A program made the position numbers and the translations under genes. A stretch of DNA of 64,000 bases, taken from Liolophura sinensis. Lineage: Eukaryota; Mollusca; Polyplacophora; Chitonida; Chitonidae. The notes below the pieces were generated by a model. It did no database searches, was not told the DNA's origin, and saw nothing but the letters and a program-made list of their open reading frames with translations. The stretch spans positions 30,364,402 through 30,428,401 of the forward strand of contig NC_088301.1 in assembly GCF_032854445.1 (NCBI RefSeq). Reading direction: 5' to 3'. Numbering within the stretch: the first letter of the stretch is position 1; the number at the start of each line of letters is the position of its first letter. Positions 55,896 through 64,000 of the stretch are shown piece after piece.

Positions 55896-55983
55896 TGACG
55901 TCGACCTTGACCTGTGCAAGCGCAACCGTTGTCGAGGTATGACGCAGCGCTTGTACACTGTCATGATATTCGTTGTGACGTCA
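55896..55983 (-). promoter_or_regulatory. CRE-like sites upstream of kinase copy B
   Basis: TGACGTCG at 55896-55903 and TGACGTCA at 55976-55983, at the same 135- and 215-base distances from the ATG as in copy A. A 37-base stretch just beyond, present in A, is missing here. Confidence 0.45.
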
Positions 55984-56065
55984 GGTTTCATATCCCGTTC
56001 TGACTGTGACTGTGTGTCGAGTACGATACCAAACATACTGCACAAAACAATATGAATAATGATAT

Positions 56066-57123
56066 ATTTAGTCACAAGATTAAAAATTAAAGGATTTTTG
56101 TGGTGGAGATGCCTCTGATTCGAGTGATTTTTTCACAGATGAGTTACCAGTACGTCAAGTGCAGTTTTTTGTGAATGATTTTCAGGCCTCAAATCCACTC
56201 CGAAATAAAATAAGAAAGTACAAAGTGACAGCTGTATGCTTCGTTTTAGGCAACCTACCACCAAAGTTCAGGTCAAAATTATATGTCATACAACTAGCTG
56301 CTCTTGTCAGAACTGAATTGGTAAAAAAGTATTTGTTGAAAAGGGTCATAAACCGGCTACTTGAAGACAGAAAGTCTTTTGAAACAGATGGAATCATATT
56401 TCGTACGCCTGATGGTAGAACGTTTCATTCACGAGGCACTGTATCTAATGCTTGTAGGAGACATCCTTGTTGCACATGAAATTAGTGGAATGATGTAGCG
56501 TTTTGTGGCCACGTATTTGCCGGTTTTGGACAGCACCAAGAGAAATTTTGTGAATGTTATTACTAACTTGGCGATACGGCTTCGTATGACCTTGCTGTAT
56601 CGACTGTTCAAAGTGACCAGTCCATGGCTAAGGTATGTGGTATAATATCGAATTCTGTTTTGAGCGATTTAACTCATTATCATGTATGTTGGGGAGTGCC
56701 ATTAGATTTGGCTCATGATACTTTTGAAGTGTACGGAGTTGACTTCCTGGAGTTTTCCTTAAAATGCTGGGTTCAGTTAGGTTCTCTAACCTTTCAGCTA
56801 ATCGCCCAACTAAGACTCTGACAGAGCCAGCTAAATTCAAGACTAAACCAACGTCATCTAGGGCATGATGCATGCTTAGGCTATTGCGAGTTATCATTGG
56901 ACATTTGATCCCAGAAGAGAATGTTTTATGGATTGTATATATGCTTGATGTCATTGGTTTAGTGTGTGCTCCAGTAATAAGCAAGGGTCTTGTGAGTTAC
57001 TTCAAGCTTTTGATAACTTATCCCTACTTTGACGTGAGTGCTAATAACACTGTTAAGCCAAAAGCTCACTGCTTAATTTTCCAAGCCAAATTCTTTGATT
57101 TGGGCCACTTTGTTGGACTCTGA
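56066..57123 (+). pseudogene. Decayed ORF of an uncharacterised transposon-like family
   Basis: 56100-56475 encodes VQFFVNDFQASNPL...YKVTAVCFVLGNLPPKFRSK and LYVIQLAALVRTELVKKY...LLEDRK. After several stops and shifts the reading resumes near 56570-56620 and 56755-56870. At 56872-57123 it reads MLRLLRVIIGHLIPEENVLW...GLVCAPVISKG. This order (DDFEIxNPLG...KVTAVYWxLGNLPPKYRSKL ... VIIGHLIPEENVLWxLYL) is one I recall from very repetitive ORFs in fish and invertebrate genomes, presumed transposon-borne; I cannot name the superfamily. A truncated copy of the first part lies at 49029-49237. Confidence 0.6.
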
Positions 57124-58075
57124 AACAGACAGGTTTTGCCTTGCATCCCCAGGTGCACTGCTTTCACATCATTAACTGGGTATTTACAGAAGCTGTTCGA
57201 TTATGGGAATCGTCATAAAGATTCGAGTAGAGCACAACTAGCTAGTTTATAGGTGTATATGTTTATAAATATCCTACACTTCTGCATGCCAAGGTATTTA
57301 TTCACCTAAATAATCCGTGCGGAATTAGCTCGGCAAGTACATGCAATATATGTTTTATCAGCGAATTAAATTTTATACAACAACAATCATTTGTAAATGG
57401 AAGTACATATAACTGTCTAAATGTTCTAAATACTTATCTAAATACTATATTCCAGATGTTCTACTCACTTTACAAGCCATTATACAAGTACCACGTGACC
57501 CTTAGTGATGTGAAAAAAAAGACATCGTAGAAATTGAAAAAAAAGACAAATTGCCCACCGAAATTTTCAGGATGTTTGATTTTTAGGCCAAACCGTACAC
57601 TCTGCAAGTATGTTATGTGGAATTCGAGGACTGGTGCACCATTACTTTAGCCCGGTTGTCAGACAAGCCAAAGGTGCGTTTCATGGTGAATGACTCAACA
57701 GCACCAACTGAAACACTGTCAGCAAACTGAGATGGCCGGGAATAATACTGGAGGCACCAGAGTGGAACTTGAGAATTCTCAAGCTGATAGGTACACAACA
57801 GACCTTGCAGTTTACAGTCTAGCCAGTTCCGACTGGCCTGCAGTTCAGGTCAGAAACAGTAAACTTTCTTATTTTTTTCGCAACCATACAATTGAAAGGA
57901 ATTCTCTCGAACAATTATTAAACGACTTTGTTATGCCATATGACTTGCACAGAAATTTTACCAGCACCCCATATTTTAGTAACTGATAATTAGGGTAAAG
58001 TCCTTAAACATAATACCCTTAAATTTAATTTTTCCTGTTGATTTCGAGTAAATTATCATTCTTAAAATTTGCTTA
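57124..58075. other. No supported gene
   Basis: An acceptor-like TTTGATTTTTAG at about 57577-57588 precedes an open stretch reading YTLQVCYVEFEDWCTITLAR that stops near 57730. ATGGCCGGGAAT at 57731 opens 20 codons before GATAG|GTACAC. Either could be an exon, but neither links by phase to a known protein. Confidence 0.3.
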
Positions 58076-58077
58076 AA

Positions 58078-58455
58078 TGGGGTGTAGGTCAGTGGGCAAG
58101 CTGCGCGACTCAATCCTGACCTTTAGTCTGACAAACTAAAGTGCGGGTTCAAACCAGGCTTGGAACTAGGAATTTGTAGATTCCCTCGCTTTCGCTGATT
58201 GTGGTGATTGTGTGACCGTTTGTGTATTTAACTGAAGCTCGGTGAAAACAACTTGTCTTCCATCATTATGGTGTGCAAGGTAGCCTGTGTGTCACATATA
58301 ATAAAGTTTGTAAGTTTGTATCCAAAGGTCAGTGGTTTTCCCTGGGCATTCTGGTTCAGGTTCTTACATGAATAATATTCACTGACTGTCATTGTATACA
58401 TGAAAAATTCTTGAGCGTATGGCATAAAACTACAGTCAAATAAAATAGGTAAATA
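58078..58455 (+). mobile_element. Diverged full-length tRNA-derived SINE with V-like tail
   Basis: Head GTAGGTCAGTGGGCAAGC (A box) and GTGCGGGTTCAAACCAGGC (B box). Core GTGGTTTTCCCTGGGCATTC. Tail AAAAATTCTTGAGCGTATGG with CATAAAACTACAGTCAAATA. The order matches the V-SINE at 20781, with much more divergence. Confidence 0.6.
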
Positions 58456-58584
58456 GAAAAAAGTGTCAGTACAGTTGTCATGTAGGCTGAGTACGTATGA
58501 ATGGTTTATTCTGTTTTTGAGTTTTTGAGTTTTTGAGAACAGTTTAACCAAATTAGCCAGATTTCGGCGATCTCTTAGGGAGGC

Positions 58585-58741
58585 TCCGGTCGTACTTGCA
58601 GCAGCCTGCGGATGGCCGTGGGTTTCCCCCGGGCTATGCAGGGTTTCCTCCCACCAGAATGCCTTCCGCCGTTGTATAAGTAAAATATTCCTGAGTACGG
58701 CGTAAAACAGCAATCAAATAAATACTAGTAAATCAAATAAA
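58585..58741 (+). mobile_element. 5'-truncated V-SINE with target-site duplication
   Basis: Core CCTGCGGATGGCCGTGGGTT and tail GAGTACGGCGTAAAACAGC plus AAATAAATAC. Flanks TCTTAGGGAGGC (58573-58584) and TCTTAGAGAGGC (58742-58753) are a target duplication (11/12). Confidence 0.8.
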
Positions 58742-58753
58742 TCTTAGAGAGGC

Positions 58754-59900
58754 GTTACAAAGGGAAAAGCCTCATCTCAAAAGTCTCAACTCACCCCAGC
58801 TATTTACGAGGAGATGACACACTATACATTGTAAGGTTAATATCTACTTTCTTGAATCTTCCATTGCTGGGTTTCATTTCATTTTTTATAATAGTTTAAG
58901 TTTATATGCAAACTAAACAACTGGCTTTCAGGTCTGTTAGTTTCAAGTGTTATCACATCTTCGTAGTAACTGAGTGTACGTACATATCATGACATTTAAG
59001 TTTATACCTTTATAATTATGTAATGTGTTACTTTGATCATTGTTAGAGAGCCTTTTCTTCGTAAAAATAACACTGGTAAAACTAAATAACACACTACAAG
59101 GTAGTCCAGCCTAATTTCTTGGGAGTGGGAAACAATGACTTTTCTGATGCATTATTCGACAGAGCATATTTGAACATAGTATTCAATTCTCAGTCTTCTT
59201 TATTCGGCTGTGCTCTTTGATATTCTAGCAATCCTATGAGTAACCAATATAACGACATGGCAAGGGCTATTATTCTGGCATGTCCATACCTTGGCCAAGT
59301 CCTCCCTGCTACAGACGCTAAAATAAGTGAGAAATTCTAAACTAGACTATAATTTTTCATGCAACACGAATACACACGCAGTTTACTAATTATTCTACCG
59401 TTTACCCAGAATTATATGCCTTTTGTTCGAAGTTGTTTTCACCCTGTATACCCGGCTTTTTGTAGAACCATGGTGTATTATAGACCCCCCCCCCCCAAAA
59501 AAAAAAAACACACACACACAAAAACCCCCCAAAAATCAAAAATAACAACAAAGAAAAAAAAAAACAAACTAACAGGCAACTTCATATGGAAAAAGATGGA
59601 TTCCCATATGACAAATATGTACAGCAGCTTTGTTGCCAAATTCAATGTTTTCAAAAGCACCTTGGTGATTCAAGTTTTATTGTGTCAATAGTTGACCATC
59701 ATACCTTGTCCTGGTGTTCAAGATATTAAGAATGAGGTCTTTACTCCCTCATGTAAAACATACAAGAATCATCAAGACACCTTACCTTGTGCTCCAAATG
59801 AAATGTAGAATGGAAGCATTTATGTGTGTGCAGGTTGTCATCGTACAGACATTTATTGTCTCTAATTCCCACACTTCTTGTCTTGTAGACACAACAATAA
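58754..59900. other. No gene seen; C/A-rich low-complexity block at 59486-59575
   Basis: 59484-59575 is a run of C, A, CACACA and AAAAACCCCCC without structure. Frames across it are compositional artefacts. Confidence 0.5.
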
Positions 59901-59904
59901 TTCT

Positions 59905-60115
59905 GGAGTCTCAATCTCACCAGTGTCGTCGTTGTGAGACCAGTTCATGCTGGGGTTTTCTCCCGTCGTATACGAGAAAATCTAGCTGCCAGCAGCCTAC
60001 GGATGGCTGTGGGTTTCCCCCGGGCTCTACCTATTTTCCTCCGGCCATAATGCTGATGGCTGTCGTATTAAGGGAAAAAAGTGAAATAAGTAAAACACAT
60101 ATCAAATAAATAAAA
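59905..60115 (+). mobile_element. V-SINE, diverged copy
   Basis: TCTCACCAGTGTCGTCGTTG and GAGACCAGTTCATGCTGG replace the usual head. Core CAGCCTACGGATGGCTGTGG with GTTTCCCCCGGGCTCTACC, then CCATAATGCTGATGGCTGTC and an AAATAAATAA tail. It ends about 35 bases before the exon at 60149. Confidence 0.7.
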
Positions 60116-60148
60116 GCATTCATTCAACAAGTAACATTTCGTTTTCAG

Positions 60149-60293
60149 GTTCTTAATGAAATTGAGCTTTTAGCAATGTTGCAGGGGGTGGCAAAATACC
60201 AACATGCCATTCTCCAGTGCACCAAGTCTGCAGAGTTAAAAACCTCTGTGGTCAGTCCAGTGGCCGCTGTGAAGGATTCAGAGCAGAGATCTG
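60149..60293 (+). CDS. Candidate internal exon of an unknown plus-strand gene
   Basis: Acceptor TTTCGTTTTCAG|GTTCTT and donor TCTG|GTGAGG bracket 145 bases, open in one frame. It encodes VLNEIELLAMLQGVAKYQHA then ILQCTKSAELK...AAVKDSEQRSG. Phase 0 in, 1 out. The next exon at 61418 has the matching phase and a stop, which supports a real gene whose upstream exons I did not find. The product is not recognised; the first half looks helical. Upstream exons may lie left of the SINEs at 58-60 kb or, if introns are long, left of the kinase units. Confidence 0.55.
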
Positions 60294-60619
60294 GTGAGGT
60301 GTATTATTTTTTCTAGGACTTTAAATCTGGGCAGGTTATTTCTGTCGGTTCTACATTAGCTTTAAGAAGCCATAGTAGCTTCCTTACAAACAGCAAATTA
60401 TAAAAGATAACATAATGAACCAGTCAGATGATACCTACAAATTAAATTTGTCCAAGTTTAAAAGAGATGCTTTGGGGCACGTGACTTGGCGGAAGCTTTA
60501 AAATTTCAGAACTTACTTTTCCTAAACTTCTCTTGAAATTGCTTCAAGTAAATAATTAATTCATTTGTTTTATGCATGTTCTATGTTTTAAAATTTAAAC
60601 TTGGATAATTATAGATCAA

Positions 60620-60850
60620 TGAAAGATTAATTGGACTACTGCAATTCTTCAACCGTTTTGAATGTTTACAAGGTGTTTATTCAAACATTTCTGAAGGGAT
60701 TATATTCTGTGTTGAGTGATAAACTGAATCGTACTTTAGCGAAGCCCTGAAACTGGCCAATCAAACCAATTTAGTTTTGCTTGCAAGATAAAATTACAAA
60801 TGGGCATAAACTGCACTGAAAGTTGCTCTATTATATGCGAAAAGATTGAT
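60620..60850 (+). repeat. Dispersed repeat family R1, copy 3
   Basis: GCAATTCTTCAACCGTTTTG, ACAAGGTGTTTATTCAAACA, TTCTGTGTTGAGTGATAAAC, GAAGCCCTGAAACTGGCCAA and CTGCACTGAAAGTTGCTC run parallel to 29185-29335 and 1625-1860. Confidence 0.65.
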
Positions 60851-60987
60851 GAATTAGGGTAAGTTGTATTTGCACCATACGTGTACCTGGAAGGTGCTGT
60901 TTTTTCTTTCGAAACAATTAGAAGTGAAGGGTCTAAGTTTGTAGAGTGTACAAGTTTATTTAAAAGAACTTTTAATATACTTATGTG

Positions 60988-61030
60988 TGGGGGATGGGGG
61001 GGGGGGGGCGGAGATGGTTGTGGGGGGTGT
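60988..61030 (+). repeat. G-rich tract
   Basis: Reads GGGGGATGGGGGGGGGGGG then CGGAGATGGTTGTGGGGGGTG. It has several G runs of three or more and could fold as a G-quadruplex on the plus strand. Confidence 0.7.
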
Positions 61031-61417
61031 TTGTTCTGATTTGTTGGTACTCTCTAATAACATTGACACCCAGTATGCAACATAGTATTTAATTGATGTA
61101 TAAATTTACCAGCAATACTTATACCCTTGAAGTGATGTTTAGTTAACCAGTGCCATGCCTCAGTGAAGCTGACCTGTGATGTAGTAAAAGTTAACCAGTC
61201 CAAATCAATTTTGTATCCCTTTATGGATAATGTAGTGAACACCTAAAATGAAGGCGATGTTTACGACATCATTTTATATATCATTTATTTTGTGTAGTTA
61301 ATGTCTGTGTATTAATGACTTTGGATATGTTTTGGTTGTTTATGTGCCTGTGTAATTCCAGAATTATTTTACTTCAAGAGGTTTTAACGTTGTTAACACT
61401 CAACACTTTCTTTCCAG

Positions 61418-61455
61418 ATGCAGCCTACACTACTCCACCCACTGTCCTCCTATAG
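61418..61455 (+). CDS. Candidate terminal exon of the unknown plus-strand gene
   Basis: Acceptor TTTCTTTCCAG|ATGCAG. The first two bases complete a GAT codon begun at 60293; it then reads AAYTTPPTVLL and stops at TAG 61453-61455. Good polypyrimidine tract. Very short, so support comes from phase agreement and splice signals only. An AATAAA at 62070-62075 may end the transcript. Confidence 0.5.
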
Positions 61456-62740
61456 TTCGTACGAAATGTCAGATCCTGCACGAGGTTGATCCCAACCTTT
61501 CTGTCTGGGTTGAGGGTTAGCGTCTGTCAGAAATCCAGACGTTGTTTGCGAAGTGATTGCTACCCATTATGTTTTTAATACAGCATATCCAAAAGAACTG
61601 AACAATACTGGCGTTTCTTCCAGCACATCCTGCTAAACTGACAGGATAACACAAGCATTCCTGCACGTGTTCTTACAGTAACAAAAAAATTAATAACTGT
61701 CTTGTTTTTTTCAGTGTTAGAACTCTTCATGCTGTACATCTTTTGTATTAAGCCTAAACACGCAGCCCAATCCCCTGGGAGCGAAACAAATGGTGAGATG
61801 GGTTATTGAACATTACTTTTGGGAAACGACTTCAAGCCACCTTTGTTAATTATTTTACTGCATGGGTTCGATATATGGATATGTGCATGTGTAATCGCAC
61901 TGGACGGTGATACCGTTTATCCCAGAGCTGTCTCTCGGTCTATATAACGTGACAGTGTTATGAAGCAGACGTTTCAGGTGTTTTGACAGGGTGTCCTCAA
62001 TAGCCTACATGGACTTGGAAAACGTCGGTGTTGAAACAGACCTTGTTTCAATTAATCAAGGCTGGAAAGAATAAATCACAGATTTTGTACCAGATAGGTG
62101 ACGACAAGAACTGACTAATGCATTTTAGTCATATTTTTTAGGAATGTGAATTTATCAAATCGATTAATTTTTGTTAATGGACCAACCCTAATTAGTCTTT
62201 TTCTTGACTAACCTATTGTGGTAGCTTTGATGATGTTGATAAACGAGTCAGTACTCCAGTATGACGAATTCTGGGAGACAGGCCGTATACCAATCTTTTG
62301 TCGTCATTTTCACAAGGAAAAGTTTTTCTGTGTAACTTTAAATTTCATTAAATCATAGTAGTCTTAGGCCAACAGGCGTATGATTAACTCCCTCTTTTCT
62401 TTATATGTAGGCAGGTTTGAAGGCCTACCTACCTTCGATTTTCGTGCAGATTTTATGTACGAAATCGATATTTTTTTTTTTAGAAAATGAATTTGTAAAG
62501 CCATATACATATATTTAGTCATATATATGTAGCCAAATTAACAATTTTTCAGCCATATAATAACGAGGAGTCATTCGGTGTGTGTATATAGATATACTTC
62601 TTGCGTCTTCTTGTGACTGGGCAAGTCCATGCCGCCAAAATACGGCCGTCACTGATATATCATGCTGAAGACACCAGACGTGACACCCCACCCAGTCACG
62701 TTATACTAAGATGGGGCCAGCCAATCTTGTTTCCTTGCTC
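61456..62740. other. Probable 3' UTR and intergenic DNA
   Basis: No coding sequence. AATAAA at 62070-62075. Confidence 0.4.
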
Positions 62741-62744
62741 TGAA

Positions 62745-62965
62745 TTCTCAGTGCTGAGCGCCTAACCATGCAGTAACAAGTAGTAGGCCTATACCATTTT
62801 TAAAGTCTTTGAAATGACCCGGGTTTGACCCCAGGTGTCCCGTTTTCGGTGCGGACGCTATAATCCCTAGGTCACCGAGGCGGTCGCATCTTGCTTCTAT
62901 GATCAGTCGACAGCTTAACTCCGTCGTCAGTGAATGCATGAATGTATATGGCTTAACGCCACCCC
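62745..62965 (-). repeat. tRNA-derived SINE, minus strand, eroded
   Basis: On the minus strand, GACCGCCTCGGTGACCTAGG and AGCGTCCGC are followed by GGGGTCAAACCCGGGTCATT, a B-box-like element. The GGCTTAACGCCAC phrase at 62950-62962 recurs near 35828. Confidence 0.5.
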
Positions 62966-63883
62966 GTCAATATTTCAGCCATAATTTGTGAAGACAATAT
63001 CAAAATGTTCGGCCTATTTATATAAAATAATGTATTGTAACTCAGCTAAAGCTGTTCCAGGAAAAAGTATAAGGTCTTGACCAAGTAGAGAAATTACATG
63101 TTGGAGTCACGTAAAGAGAATATTAGGCTAGTCAACAAACAAGACGCAATATACTGGGCCCGGGTGTTATATAGTGTATTAGCTAATACTGGTATATTTG
63201 AGTCAAATTGTATAATTAAAATTTTAGCCAAATTCATCAGGCCAAAGCCTAAAATAGCCTATAACTGCGGCAGGCTTGGTTCATATTTAATGTATGCCTA
63301 CTCTGATGCAATTGTTTTGGGACTGAGTACAAAACTGATTTCAAGTTATATTTGGTTTGAAGTCTTTAAACAGTTTCGAACAACAGGTCCTAGCTTAACC
63401 GCCACTGTTGTATGGGGAAACATTCGGGTAGGCCTACACAACTATTATATGGCCTATACAAGCCTACATAAGGCCTACACAGATAATAAAATACTACCGA
63501 CTTTGGAGACGGATGAACAAAGGAGATGGATCGAGAGCAATTTGTGCTATTGCAACGCACCAAAAACATCTCCTAAAATCGGTTCCAACGATCAGAATGA
63601 ACGATCAGAAAGCGTATTTATTTCGCGCCAAAACACTTGTAACAGATTCAGCGCAAGAGTTGTTTCCCTTACACCTGAGCTCTGAGGTCTTTTTCTCATG
63701 TTCTTCATCTGGTCAATGACCTCAAAGGAACATATCAGTAAAGTTTGAGCGTTGTTTGAACGAATCAAATGAATCATGATGTATATATCACAATCAAAAC
63801 ATACAATTCAATTTCTTCCTGGAGAAACAAAATTTAAACCACTATGAGTTTATAGGGTTTTTTACGCGTGCCGTTATCCGCAC
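62966..63883. other. Intergenic; long open frame of doubtful coding value
   Basis: A 195-codon plus-strand frame (63098-63685) has no recognised domain. It passes through several TAGGCCTAC-type repeat words and lacks splice or poly(A) context. It may be a chance ORF. Confidence 0.35.
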
Positions 63884-63955
63884 AGCAGAGTGGCGCAGTG
63901 GAAGCGTGCTGGGCCCATAACCCAGAGGTCCGTGGATCGAAACCACGCTCTGCTA
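63884..63955 (+). tRNA. tRNA-iMet: Initiator tRNA-Met (anticodon CAT)
   Basis: 72 bases, no intron. The 7-bp acceptor stem AGCAGAG/CTCTGCT pairs fully, with the A1:T72 pair typical of eukaryotic initiators, and A at position 73. Anticodon stem CTGGG/CCCAG with loop CCCATAA gives CAT. The T loop is ATCGAAA, having A where elongators have TTC, another initiator mark. A box TGGCGCAGTGG and B box GGATCGAAACC are intact. It closely resembles the vertebrate initiator. It delivers the first Met in cytosolic translation and is transcribed by RNA polymerase III from its internal promoter. Confidence 0.97.
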
Positions 63956-63956
63956 G

Positions 63957-63979
63957 TCTTTTTTTTTTTTTCTTTTTTA
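63957..63979 (+). terminator. RNA polymerase III T-run terminator
   Basis: A long T run (13 T from 63959, then C and more T) begins 3 bases after the tRNA. Confidence 0.9.
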
Positions 63980-64000
63980 CTGTGTTGTATTTTTTTCATA

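Larger units (their letters stand above)
49258..56318. repeat. Tandem segmental duplication, unit B
   Basis: Second copy of unit A, direct orientation, separated by about 20 bases. It contains the Tc1-like insertion 49715-51057 and about 215 bp after it (51060-51275) that is absent from A. The transposon-like ORF at its right edge continues intact past 56318, while the copy in A is cut there. Confidence 0.9.
60294..61417 (+). other. Intron of the unknown plus-strand gene; holds R1 repeat and a G-rich tract
   Basis: Bounded by GTGAGG and CTTTCTTTCCAG. Contains R1 copy 3 (60620-60850) and a G-rich run (60988-61030). Confidence 0.5.

Noticed and set aside
57731-57790. ATGGCCGGGAAT... with GATAG|GTACAC as a first exon of the gene at 60149
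   Set aside because: Phase at the donor (2) does not match the phase-0 acceptor at 60149, and no linking exon was seen.
59484-59691. Lys/Thr/Pro-rich frame through the C/A block
   Set aside because: Product of low-complexity DNA only.
63098-63685. 195-codon open frame
   Set aside because: Not proposed as a gene: no recognisable domain, several repeat words (TAGGCCTAC) inside, no splice or poly(A) context. Left as a low-value ORF.

Overview
The window is animal nuclear DNA: AT-rich, with spliced genes, GT-AG introns, a eukaryotic initiator tRNA-Met and many tRNA-derived SINEs. The commonest SINE has a V-domain-like core and a tail ending ...GTACGGCGTAAAACACC + (AATA)n. That pattern is, from memory, typical of molluscan V-SINEs of the RUDI type, so a mollusc or other lophotrochozoan is the best guess. 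No species can be named from sequence alone.

Layout, left to right. 1-11.6 kb: no intact gene; a dead LINE reverse-transcriptase tail (minus strand), a cluster of a GTAGGCCTAC palindrome, a CpG-richer patch with RFX X-box-like sites near 4.05-4.12 kb, and a broken hAT-like transposase (7.3-8.5 kb). 11.65-29.94 kb: a complete coding set of 15 exons (plus strand) for an RFX1/2/3-type transcription factor. All splice phases agree and the sum is 2466 nt (821 aa). Introns hold SINEs with target-site duplications, a foldback MITE and a TTAA-flanked MITE; a 3' UTR runs to about 32.75 kb. 33.5-38.1 kb: last four exons of an unrecognised, probably secreted, minus-strand gene; its first exon was not found. 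41.0-42.4 kb: a rearranged, dead partial copy of that gene with a younger V-SINE inserted.

42.5-56.3 kb: a tandem segmental duplication of about 6.7 kb. Each unit carries one intact, intronless, minus-strand protein-kinase gene (901 and 904 aa, about 96-97% identical by eye) with two CRE-like sites at identical distances upstream of the ATG. Only the second unit carries a 1343-bp Tc1-type transposon, so that insertion probably followed the duplication. A decayed ORF of an uncharacterised transposon-like family borders both units on the right. 56.3-62 kb: TE debris, V-SINEs and two plausible terminal exons of an unknown plus-strand gene (60149-60293 and 61418-61455). The window ends with an initiator tRNA-Met gene and its T-run terminator.

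The functional links are limited. RFX factors bind X-boxes, and X-box-like sites upstream suggest possible autoregulation. The paired kinases look like a recently amplified, CREB/ATF-responsive unit. The rest is mobile DNA and decay. Identities and boundaries were judged by eye; no alignments or searches were run.
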